Assembly (NCBI RefSeq): GCF_004027225.2
Contig: NC_044298.2
Span: forward strand, 682,001-746,000
Direction of reading: 5' to 3'
Origin: Strigops habroptila
Lineage: Eukaryota; Chordata; Aves; Psittaciformes; Psittacidae
DNA length: 64,000 nucleotides
A program made the position numbers and the translations under genes. This document shows positions 38,241 through 48,423 of this stretch, piece after piece. The notes beneath the pieces were generated by a model. The model had not been told where the DNA came from. It ran no database searches and saw only the letters and a program-made list of their open reading frames with translations. Position 1 is the stretch's first letter, and the number at the start of each line of letters is the position of its first letter.

Positions 38241-40463
38241 TCAGGTGAGGAGGGGTCTGTGGGGCTTGTCCCGGTACCGCCAGAAGAGCCAGAACCTCAC
38301 GATGCTGGTGACGATCCCCGGCACGTTGGGGACCTGCGGGGTGGGGGGAGCGGATCCGGATCCACCCGTGGGATGGGGGGAGCGGATCCGGATCCACGCA
38401 GCTCCGGGGGGCATTTATTGGCCTTATAGGAGTTAATTAATGGGAATCGATCCTCGTGTCCCTGAGCCCAGGCACAGGCTCTGCCGTGTGACACACAGTG
38501 ATGGACTGGGGTCAACCCAGTGCCACCGCTCAGCTGAGCGCCGTGGGGTGGGATGGGATGGGATGAAATGAGACGGGATGGAATGAGGCAGGATGGGATG
38601 GAATGGAATGAGATGGGACAAGATGGGATGGGATGATGGGACGGGATGGGGTGGGATAAGATGGGACGGGATGGAATGAGATGGGATGGGACGGGATGGA
38701 ATGAGATGGGACAAGATGGGATGGGATGATGGGACGGGATGGGGTGGGATAAGATGGGACGGGATGGAATGAAATGGGATGGGATGGAATGGAATGAGAT
38801 GGGACAAGATGGGATGGGATGGGATAAGATGGGACGGGATGGGATAAGATGGGACGGGATGGAATGAGATGGGACGGGAAGGGAACAGAAGGGGAAAGAG
38901 AAGGAAAAGGGGAAGGGAAGGGAAAGGGGAAAAGGAAAGGGAAGAGAAGAGGAAGGGGAAGGGAACAGAAGGGGAAAGAGAAGGAAAAGGGGAAGGGAAG
39001 GGAAAGGGGAAAAGGAAGAGGAAGAGAAGAGGAAGGGGAAGGGAAAGGGGAGCACCCCTCATCCCCCCGACGCACCGTGATGTAGGGGTCTTGGAGCTGG
39101 AGGCCGTAGAGCGTCCAGCTGGAGGAGGCCAGGCACGTGGTGACGGCGAGGGGGAAGGACAGGCAGCGCGTCGACCTGCTCCGCACCACCCTGGCCTACG
39201 GCAGGACCAGGCTGGGGCCGGGCAGCGCCGGTACCACCGCGGCCCCCCCCCCAAAGCACCCCCCCGGCCCCACGCACCAGGTCTGCGAGCGGCGACAGGT
39301 ACATGCTGATGGTGAAGGCGCTGCAGAAGAGCCCCAGGCGCGCCAGGCGCGTCCGCGCGTCCCCCACCGCCACCGTGAAGTAGCCGTAGCCCGTGGCCAG
39401 CACCGCCAGCAGCACCAGGCTCTGCAGCAGCACCATGCGCTGCGGGGCACGGGGGGGGGACACCGTCAGGGTGAGGGTCCCCCTATGCCCCCCCATCCCC
39501 ATCAACCCAGGCTGCTCCCCACCTTTGCAGGGCTGTAGTAGAGGTACACCAGGATGTAGAGGGTCTGCAGCGCTGCGCCGATGGTGTTGACAGTGATCAG
39601 GGTCCAGTCCTGCTTCAGGCACCCGTAGCCCAACCAGCTGAGGTTGCTGTGGGGCAAAGAGGTGCTTGGCACTGGGGGTGCTGCCCCCCAGCACCACCGT
39701 GTGCCCCCCAAACTACATGGGCCCCGCTGTACTTGACGTCGGTGGTGAGGAAAGGCAGGAACTGGATGTTCTCCACGCTCTTGGTTGCCAACATCTGGCG
39801 CAGGTCGGACCTATGGAGAGTGGAGCGGGGCAGGCTCCTGGGTGCCAGCACCATGGTCCCTGCAGGCAACGGGCACCCCAAAACCTGCACCCCCCAACTT
39901 GTCACCACCCCTTTGCCCTTGTGATCGCCAAAGCCCACCAGTGCCTGCTGCACCCCTCTTCCATTGCACCCCCAAACCCTCTGCACAAGCACCCAATGGA
40001 AACCACTGCACCCCCCCACTGTCCTCCCCACTGCACCCCAATCCTCCCACAGCCCCCATGGGCATCCCTGCGCCCCCCAAACTGGCCCAAATGCACCTCA
40101 CCCCACATACACCCCCCCCCATACTCTCCCCCATAACTGCCCCACTGCCCTCCCTACTCCATCCCACACCCCCTTCTATAGCCCCTCTGCACCCCACATT
40201 CGCCCATTGCCCCCCTGCACCCCAAACTGGCTGCACTGCACCCCACATTGCCCCTTTGCACCCCCAAACTGGCCCCACTGCACCCCACATCCCCCCGTTG
40301 CCTCTCTGCACCCCCAAACTGGCCCCTCTGCACCCCCAAACTGGCCCCACCGCCCTCCGTATCACCCCGCTGTGTCCCCCCGCACGGGCGCTCACAGCCC
40401 GGTCCCGAACATGGCCACGGTGCAGCCGAGGCAGGCGGCGGCGAGCAGCGGCGGCGGGGCCAT
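38241..40463 (-). CDS. SLC50A1: SLC50A1 (SWEET1), sugar transporter
   Basis: Six exons in order of transcription: 40463-40396, 39810-39733, 39646-39523, 39439-39278, 39195-39076, 38333-38241. They total 645 nt, 214 aa (human 221). Two MtN3/saliva repeats of three helices joined by one helix are readable: FLPFLTTDVNNLSWLGYG in the first and LGLFCSAFTISMYLSPLADL with PLAVTTCLASSSWTLYG in the second. Both contain the SWEET Pro and Asn/Trp landmarks. It transports glucose by facilitated diffusion in Golgi or plasma membrane. Intron 5 is made up largely of simple repeats. The 3' end faces DPM3. Confidence 0.95.
38540..38875. repeat. GGGAT/GGAAT-type satellite-like repeat in SLC50A1 intron 5
   Basis: About 335 bp of degenerate 5-bp units (gggat, ggaat, gagat, gggac), with longer blocks duplicated, such as 'gatgatgggacgggatgggg' at about 38631 and 38724. 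Confidence 0.95.
38876..39052. repeat. pure purine tract (GGGAAG)n in SLC50A1 intron 5
   Basis: Nearly uninterrupted G/A for about 175 bp, with an internal duplication of a 70-bp block. It can in principle form triplex DNA. Confidence 0.95.
40090..40365. repeat. cytosine-rich tandem repeat in SLC50A1 intron 1
   Basis: Units like 'ctctgcacccccaaactggc' and 'cccactgcaccccacattgc' alternate over the intron. Confidence 0.8.
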
Positions 40464-40764
40464 GCTGGGCCGCGGTACCGGGCACCGGCGGGGGCGGTGC
40501 TGCCCGCGCGGGGCGGGGCGGGACGCACTACCGGGGCGGGGCCGGCCGAGCACCGGGCGGGGGCCCTCCCCCCGCATCGGGCCATGGCACCGAGGGGCCG
40601 GGTGGGGGCGAACGGACGGCTCGAACCTACCCGCAGTATCCGCCCCCCCACACCAAGGACCCCGCATCCCCGGGCTCGTACCGCAGCTCACCGGGAACCT
40701 CCGTCACTGCGGTCCCCCCACCGGTCCAGAGCCTGTCCGCCTGCATGGGTCACACACCGCTGTG

Positions 40765-41240
40765 ATCCCACCTCCCCAGGACCCCCCAATCTCTATACCC
40801 CTGTGATCCCACCTCCCAGGACCCCCCCAATCCCTATATCCTTGTGATCCCACCTCCCAGGACCCCCCCAATCCCTATATCCCTGTGATCCCACCTCCCA
40901 GGACCCCCCCAATCCCTATATCCCTGTGACCCCACCTCCCAGAACCCCCCAATCCCTATATCCCTGTGATCCCACCTCCCCAGGACCCCTCAATCCCTAT
41001 ATCCCTGTGATCCCACCTCCCCAGGACCCCGCAATCCCTATATCCCTGTGATCCCACCTCCTCAGGACCCCGCAATCCCTATATCCGTGTGATCCCACCT
41101 CCCAGGACCCCCCAATCCCTATATCCCTGTGATCCCACCTCCCCAGGACCCCCCAATCCCTATATCCCTGTGATCCCACCTCCCCAGGACCCCCCCAATC
41201 CCTATATTCCTGTGATCCCCCCTCCCCAGGACCCCCCCAT
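40765..41240. repeat. 41-bp minisatellite, about 11 units, upstream of SLC50A1
   Basis: Unit 'gatcccacctccccaggacc' + 'ccccaatccctatatccctgt' with period about 41 bp and few changes. It lies between the SLC50A1 promoter and the EFNA1 3' end. Confidence 0.95.
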
Positions 41241-41697
41241 TCCCACACCCTGGAGTCACACATCCCTGCGATCCCCATTCCCTAGGATCCCACCTCCCCA
41301 AGCCCCTGCAGCCCCAAGGTCTCACGCCACTGTGATCCCCAAGCCCCCCACTCCCAGCGCTCCCATTCCCCTCCACCCCCTGGGGCTCTGGCTGCACCTC
41401 GGCCCCCTCCCCACCGCCCCAGGCCTGGAAGCTCATCCCAATGCACAGGGAAGGAGATAAAACACCCGCCCCCAAACCTCGGGGGGCTCCGTGTCGCCAG
41501 ATGGAGACAACCGATGGCACCAGCAAACTGCGGCCCTTTTCCACTTCAAAGCCCTCCCCAAGCACCAGCCAATTAAGTAATTGACCAGCACAAATGCCCC
41601 ACATGGGCCATTGCTCCTGCCAAGGCCAGGCCAGCTCAGGCACACGGTGTGGGGGCCAGACCCCTCCCCATCCCCACGTTCTTATTGGTCTTGGTTA

Positions 41698-41703
41698 TTT
41701 ATT
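41698..41703 (-). other. EFNA1: polyadenylation signal AATAAA of EFNA1
   Basis: TTTATT on the plus strand in an AT-rich block, 576 nt beyond the stop codon. Confidence 0.75.
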
Positions 41704-42278
41704 CAAGACAATAGTATAAAAACTCCCGTTAGAAAGCTGTACAAATGGGGGTGCCCAAAGCACCCACCATGGGTGGTGCTGGCAGGGGGGGGTCCCCCTC
41801 CAGCACCGGGGAAGGTAAAAGGGGGGTGTGGGGTGAAGGATAGAGAAGGGGGATGGCTTGCACAGCCCCACTCCGCTGGCTGCTGTTGGGCATCTCACAC
41901 ACATCCAGGCTCCCAGCGCCGGGGACACCGAGGGACCACAGCCCCGTCGGCAGGACACGGTGGAGACCCCCCCACGGTGAGCTCCGGTCCAGGGGAACCA
42001 GCCCCCCGCTCCCCTCCAGTCCGGGGCAGCTCCAGCCCCAGGTTCCTGCTCAGCCTCGACGTCCTGCGAGGGCCAGGGGGGCCCGAGGGCTTTGGCTGCT
42101 CAGCTTTGGCTTCGGGCCCTCCAGCCCTCTAATACTGACAAACCCTTTCTCCCCTCGCCCAGACGTGCGCAGGGCAGGCGGCCCCGGGGTGCACATAAGG
42201 ACCACGGGGTTCCCCCCCTGCATCCCAGCTCCATCCCCGGCGGCCGCAGCCATGGTCCATCCGGGCCCGGCGCAGCGG

Positions 42279-44285
42279 TCACAGCCCCTGCGGCACCAGG
42301 AGGGGCACGAGGAGGCTGATGAAGGTGAAGGGGCTGGTGCTCCTCATCGCCGAGTTCTGCCCCACGCTCCTCAGCACGTGCGCAGCTGCATCATCTGTGC
42401 GATGGGGACAGAGGAGCTGTGAGCATCATCCCCGAGGGAGGTGCCGTGACCCACATCATCACCCCAAGCAGGGGCTGCCACCAGCTCCCCTGGGGACAGC
42501 AGTGGGGCCCAGCACAGCCCCATGGCCACCCGGACACATCTCTCTGCCTTGCAGCCATCAACCTACCTGCCTGGATCCTCCCCTTCTGCGTAGAGGCAGG
42601 GACAGGCGGTGCCTGAGCTGCAAAGCAAACACAGGGTCAGGCTTGTGGCAGCCCCCAAGGACCTCCCCATGGCCAGGCTGCACCAGGGACTGTCCCCCCA
42701 CAGCCACCAGCACTGTCCCGGTCCGTGCTCCGTGTGCCCACACCGGGGCTGGGAAAGGAGAGTGGGAATGGGGTGGGATGCAGGGGCATCCGGGCAATAC
42801 TCACTGCCTTTGCCAGCCACCATCACCTTCAGCTTCAGGCATGCTTCACCGTGGTGGTGAATGGGCTTGGCTGCAAGGGAGGAGGTGGGTTAGGGCCGGG
42901 GGGGGACCCAGCAGGATCCCCCCTACCCCGGCAGCCCCCTGGGCTCTCACAGATGTAGTAGTAGCTGTGCCCCTCCTTGAACTCCTTGCCCAGCGTGAAG
43001 GGGGTGAAGCGCTGGAACTTCTCGGAGAACTTCTCGGGGCCGTGCAGGGCGCTGGGCTTGTCGCATTCCCAACGGATCTGCTCCTTGGAGCGGGGCTTGC
43101 AGGCCTCGTACTCCTCGGGCTCCACCAGGTAGAGGGTGTAGCGCTCCATGGCACGGGGGTCCACGCTCCCCTCCTCGTAGTGCGGGCAGATGATGTCCAG
43201 GTAGTCGTTGAGGCGCACCTCCACAGTGTAGTCGCTCCACAGGAACCTGCAGCAGGAGGGGTCAGCTCCATAGGGAGAGGTGCAGGAGCCCTTCCCATGC
43301 ACCCCCAAAGCCCCCCCCCACTGATTTACAAGGCCAAGGGACAGCAGAGCAGCTCTTTCTAAGGGGCGAGCTTCGGTCTGCCCTTCCCTGGGCAGTCCCA
43401 CAGTGCCCAGGCTGGCTTTGGGAGGAGGAGTCCCCCCCCATACCAGCACCCCCATTCCCAGCGCACCCCGGGAGCAGGGAGGGGACCTGCCCCAGCACTG
43501 CTGGAGCCAGGAGGCGGCGGCAGCGATACCCGTGGGGCAGCCGGCCCGGCTGCAGCGCCTGCTGCTCCCCACACCTCACCCCGGGGGGGTGGCAGCCGGT
43601 CAGAGGCCTCGCTGGGGTCCCCTCTTAAAGCACATCCAACTCGGGGGGACACCCACTACCCCCCAAACCCTGCTCACCCCTGGGGGGAGGAATGGACACA
43701 CACAGCCCTACAACAGGCTAGGGTCGGGGATGGGGTCACCCCACAACCCCGAGGCCGGGACCTGGGAGCAGCCGGGGCTTGGGGGGCGCCGATCCCGGCC
43801 TTCCCCCCCCCCCGCATATCCTGCCCAGGCGGCAGGAGCCGGGGCCAGCCCCGTGTTTGTCAACACGCTTCCCTGTGCCCCGGCGCCGGGGCTGGCGCCG
43901 CGCCACCGCCGCGGGGAAGGAAGAGGCCCCGCTCCCGCTCGGCCCTGGGAACGGAAAGGCCCCCCCGGTCCGCACCTGGGCCGGCCCCGCCGCCTCCCCC
44001 CGCACCGGGCTCGACCCGCACCTCCACCTTCCCCGGGCGGCCCGAAGCTCCGGCCGCGCCGCCCGCCCCGGACAAAGGCCGCCGGGGAGCGCCCAGCCCC
44101 GGCAGGGAGCGGCGCCGTCCGCGCCCTCGGGGCCGCCGGTGGAGGTGCGCGGCGGGGGGGGGGTCCCGGTGCGGCGGCACTCACCGGGGGTTGGAGCTGT
44201 TCCAGAACACCGTGTGCCGCTCGGCCGCCGCCGCCCAGCACAGCCCGAGCCCCAGCAGGGCTAGGGTCAGCCACCGCCGCTCCAT
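42279..44285 (-). CDS. EFNA1: ephrin-A1
   Basis: Five exons in order of transcription: 44285-44185, 43246-42951, 42870-42805, 42617-42567, 42394-42279. They total 630 nt, 209 aa (human 205). A signal peptide (MERRWLTLALLGLGLCWAAA) leads into the receptor-binding domain from RHTVFWNSSNP to YYYIS, with the ephrin hallmark NDYLDIICPHYE and the receptor-contact loop [19 protein letters not shown] linker and a C-terminal hydrophobic GPI-attachment signal (SPFTFISLLVPLLVPQGL) follow. It is a membrane-anchored ligand for EphA receptors in guidance and vessel growth. Exon 4 has two possible acceptors five bases apart; only the first keeps the frame open. Confidence 0.95.
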
Positions 44286-44460
44286 GCGCTCCGCGGGCCG
44301 CTCCGCCGGGCGGGCACCGCGCCCGGCCCCCGCCTTAAGTACGGCCCCGCCGCCGCCGCCGCCGCGCCCGCCCCGCGCCCCGCCCCGCGCACCGGGCGAG
44401 ACACAACAACAACACTACGGGCAGCGCGGGGGGGCCGCCCCGAGCGCCACCGGCACCGGG
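44286..44460 (-). promoter_or_regulatory. EFNA1: EFNA1 CpG-rich promoter
   Basis: CpG-dense sequence directly upstream of the EFNA1 start with the box ACTTAAGG (plus-strand ccttaagt near 44333) as the only TATA-like element. Confidence 0.5.
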
Positions 44461-45004
44461 CACCGAACCCCCCCCCCCCCGCCCCATGGCACCGACCGTG
44501 AGGGGGGGGCGGCATCACCCCCAGTGATGCGGGCGCGGGGGGGGTCACACCCCGCCGAGGCACCGGGGTGATGGGCGGCGGGGGGGTGAGGCCCCCGGGG
44601 GGTGATGGCCCCTCGAGACAGCCGCGAGTGGGGTCCGGGTGATGGGGGGACCCTCGGACATGTCGCCCCCCCAGCCCTCCCCGTGGGAACCCCTTTATCT
44701 GGGGTGCTGGACCGCAAGTGAGCGGGGTTGGGGGCTGCAGTGGCTGCTAAGGAGGTGCTGGAGGGCATGGGGGGGGACAGGGCAGCTCCCCCCATTCTTG
44801 CCCTTATCAGCTGCCTCTGCCCTCCCCGGGCAGCACTGGACAAACCCCCCCCACATCCCTTGCTGTTGTTTGCTCTATATCGTGACATCCCCCCATGGCC
44901 CCCGGTGCAGGGTGAGGGGCTGCAGCGCTTTGGGCAGCGCAGCCGCTTACTCTCCACCTCCATGTGCCCCCAACACGGATCCCTCCTTGCTCAGTCCTGC
45001 GGAG

Positions 45005-45105
45005 GGATGCTCCGTGTTGGGAAGTGATAACTCAGCCGCATTTGCAAAACAACTTTCCTCTTGTTTATGACATAATGATCCATTGATCGTGGGTAATGTT
45101 GCGTG
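45005..45105. other. AT-rich island between EFNA1 and EFNA3
   Basis: About 100 bp unlike its surroundings: 'gataactcagccgcatttgc', 'aaaacaactttcctcttgtt', 'tatgacataatgatccattg'. It contains ETS, AP-1-like and homeodomain-like motifs and sits about 0.7 kb upstream of the EFNA1 start. Candidate enhancer. Confidence 0.35.
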
Positions 45106-45944
45106 CCCGCCGCCGCAGCCGTGCGAGCAGCGCTCCCCTGGCACCCGCAGGGGCTCGGGCAGGCGCCGGCACCGCGGCCCTAACCACAGAGCGCCTCTTG
45201 GCTCTGGCAGCCCAGAGCTCCCACGAGGCTGAGGTGTGGGGCTGGTGCCCCACATCCCACCCACACCCCCCACGTCCTCCCCATGTCCTGGCCTCTCTCC
45301 CACGGGAGCGGGACCTGCTGCTTCCCTTTCATCCCGCCTCGCTGCGGCCAGGCCTGACATCATTCCCTGCGCCGCGATGACTATGCGAGGCCTCCAGCTC
45401 TCTGGAAGCTGGTGCTGCCGTGGCTTGTACAGGGGAGCACCTCCCGGGAACACCCCTGGGCCGCAGCCGGCCGGGATCACAGCACCGGAGCGCGGCACGT
45501 GCAAACCACAGGGACCGGCAAAGCCGGATGGATGGTGCTGGGAGCTGGTCAGCGCCAGGTCCCGGCATCGCCCCGGTGCTGCAGCCACCACGGCAGAGAC
45601 AGGCCTGTGCTGGGTGTTTGTGGAAACCAAGACAAGGAGCAGCGATGGGGGAGCCACACTGGATCCATCCCCTGGGATGTGGTACCCAGCTGCGGGTAGG
45701 GCCACCAGCACACGGAGCCAGGGCTGGGAACCAGGTCCCAGCCTCACTGCCCTGCCTGGCCCATGGCAAGAGCGTGGCACCACATCGGCGGCTGCGCTGG
45801 GGAGGAAGGACAAGCTCATCTTCCCTGTTAGGGACAGCCCCAGCAATGAGGGGGCCCCAGTACCTCCCAGTGCTGCATCACTTGGGGCTCAACGGCGGGG
45901 GTCGAGCCATGGCAGGGACAGGATGAGTGTTGGGGTGGGCAGCA

Positions 45945-46130
45945 GCCCATATAGGGTGGGCAGAACCTCATATAGGGTGGGCAGGACCCCATATAGGGTG
46001 GGCAGAACCTCATATAGGGTGGGCAGAATCACATATAGGGTGAGCAGAACCCCATATAGGGTGGGCAGAACCCCATATAGGGTGGGCAGAACCTCATATA
46101 GGGTGGGCAGAATCATATATAGCATCGTCA
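45945..46130. repeat. 21-bp minisatellite CATATAGGGTGGGCAGAA, about nine units
   Basis: Very regular 21-bp units (e.g. cctcatatagggtgggcaga). Because 21 is a multiple of three the frame stays open (YRVGRT repeats), but there is no gene around it. Confidence 0.95.
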
Positions 46131-46139
46131 GCAGCCCGT

Positions 46140-47880
46140 GCAGATTGGTGCCCACCCACAGCAGCACCATGGGTGCCAGCAGTGCCGTACACGTGCCTGC
46201 GGTCACAGCCGCACTGCCCGGTGTGTGCCAGGCAGGGACCGCCCCCCAATGCCCGGAACGGGGCCAATGCTCTCAGTTCACACGACAAAGGTGAAGTCAT
46301 TTCACACCATTCCCGACACCATCGGTGGCACAAGGCAGGAGGGGCCGGGCAGAGGCCGCTGAGCTCGTGACCAGGGGTTTATGGCTTCTCGTCCAGGAGT
46401 AAAGGCCGCGGTGACGTGTGGTGCTGGCTGCGTGCAGCCCGGCAGGTAGGCACGGCCCAACGCCAGAGCCGCGTCCCCGGGGCTGCCCGGCCACGCCAGG
46501 CCCTTTCGTTTGGCCGGAGAGCGGGATGCTCCCAGCCCTGCCTGGGCACCACCGATGCCACCATGGGCTGATGCAAAGGGACGGTCCAGCTGTGCCCAGC
46601 GCCGTGCCCAGCCCTGTGTGGAAGCCCCCCCCCAGCACCGCAGGAGGCTCCTGGCTGGCCCATTGCCACGCTGCACCTTGCCTGAGGGCACGGAGCCCAG
46701 CGGCCGGTCCCCACTGAGCAGGAAACGTGCCATGCACACACCGGAGAGCGGTGCCAAGGTCGAGGCGAGAAGCGGGAGGGATGTCGCAAGCAGAGCTCAC
46801 GGTGTCACACCGTGCCAGGGCGGCCATGGGTCCCCTGCTCCCCAACACGATGCACCCCAAAACGGCTTTGGGCTCCCCAAACCACCACACTGTGAGCTGC
46901 CGGCACAGCCCTGTGCCACGACAGGGGCTGTGCTGGTCCCCACAGCCGGGCTTGGTCCTTTGGTGATGCAGCCAGACCCTGCACCCATCGCCCCAGGGGC
47001 AGAGGCTGGTGACACCCATGGATGGGGGGTGGGGGGTCTGCAGTGGGGCCAGGCCTGCAGGAGCAGGGAGGGGGGGACGTGGGGAGCCCGGCGCCTGCCG
47101 GCAGCACCCAGGACCCGTCTGACGGGTTCTCCGGCTCTTCCCGCACCGGGACAAGCCTGGGCCGGCGGGACACGGAGCCACCGCCCAGCAGCGCCGCTGC
47201 CGGGGGGGGGGGAGAGGCCGCCCCAGCGCCATGGTGAGGGGAGCCCCCCATGTCCCACCTTGCCTTATGGGGCACCGGGCCCCCCCAGCCCAGTGGGCTG
47301 CTCCCCGGCACTGCTGGGGCCATGGGGCGCTGGCCGCAGGGCTGGGTGCACCCCACTGCTCCCAGTGACACCCCCTTCGGTGTGAGCCCAGCCCCAGGGA
47401 ACCCTCTCCCCTCACAGCCCCTTCCCTCTGGTGCTGGAGACACTGGGGGGGTTTAGGGGTGTCCCCATGTCCCAGAGCCATTGCACAGCATGTGCCACGT
47501 GCCCCCAGCAGAGCCAGAGGTGCTGGGGGGGGACAATGTGGGGAGTCCCATGGGGCTCCCGGGCACATTGAGGTGCCGGCCTATGGCCACTCGCCCCGTG
47601 CAGCCGGTGAGGATGGTGAAGAGGTGATGAAGACTCTCCTGCACCCATTTCTCCCCAGCCATCGCTCCCCAGGGGCCCGTGCCCAGTGTCCTGCCCATGG
47701 CCACACACTGCCCTTACCTGCAGGCTGTGTCCATGCTTCCATCTGCAGGCAGCACCCATTCCCGGCTGGATGCTCCGTACCTCAGGGGCAATGTGGTGCC
47801 CCCCATGTGCCAGAGGCACTGAGCCCATGGTGATGGCACCCGCTCCCGTGTGCCACGACGTGACAGGGGGTGGTTTTTTT
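46140..47880. other. intergenic, no gene seen
   Basis: Long overlapping open frames on both strands show no domain and no consistent splice context; attributed to GC bias. Confidence 0.45.
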
Positions 47881-47885
47881 ATCCT

Positions 47886-47891
47886 TTTATT
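47886..47891 (-). other. EFNA3: polyadenylation signal AATAAA of EFNA3
   Basis: TTTATT on the plus strand, 533 nt beyond the stop. The 3' UTR also has an AT-rich stretch (about 48100-48180) with TATAGATATA-like and TGTACA motifs, typical of regulated 3' UTRs. Confidence 0.7.
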
Positions 47892-48423
47892 AGGTTTTGT
47901 AATAGACTAAGAGCAGAATATGAAAATCACCAGCCAAAGCACTTGAAAAAAAGGTTCAGACTGTTTGTTTTTTTTGTTCTGTTTCGGTTTCTTTTGTCCC
48001 CAAAAAGTGTCTGTGCGTTTGCATAGGTCGGGTCTTCACGGAAGACGAGGAAAATCCAACACGTTCGACTATGTACAAGCCAGCCTGGGGCCAGCGCCGC
48101 TGCCTATGGTACAGTGTAGATATATCTCTATAGTCGCTCTCTGTACAGTATGTATAGACTCTATATAGGTATGTACAGGCTGCCCGGCCGCGGGGGCCCC
48201 GGCCCTGGGCACCAGCAGGACGGTGTCGGTGGCCGGTGCAGCACCGAGCCACATCCCTGCAGATGCGGCCGCATCCATCAGGAAGGGTGGAAGCGCCAGC
48301 CGGGATCGGCCCCTGCCCCACGGGCGGCTCTGTGGGCAGGGGGCGGTGGTGCGGAGGGGACGGGGGTCCCGGGGGTCCCCGCTGGCTCTCAGCAGGCTGG
48401 GGGGCCCCCGTTGTCACCGGGAG

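Noticed and set aside
40765-41240. CRISPR-like array
   Set aside because: Direct 41-bp tandem repeats without unique spacers in a vertebrate genome; a minisatellite.
42611-42617. Alternative EFNA1 exon 4 start using the second AG
   Set aside because: It leaves the wrong phase and gives a stop at the next exon junction.
45945-46200. Repeat protein with YRVGRT units
   Set aside because: The 21-bp repeat keeps the frame open by arithmetic; no gene structure around it.
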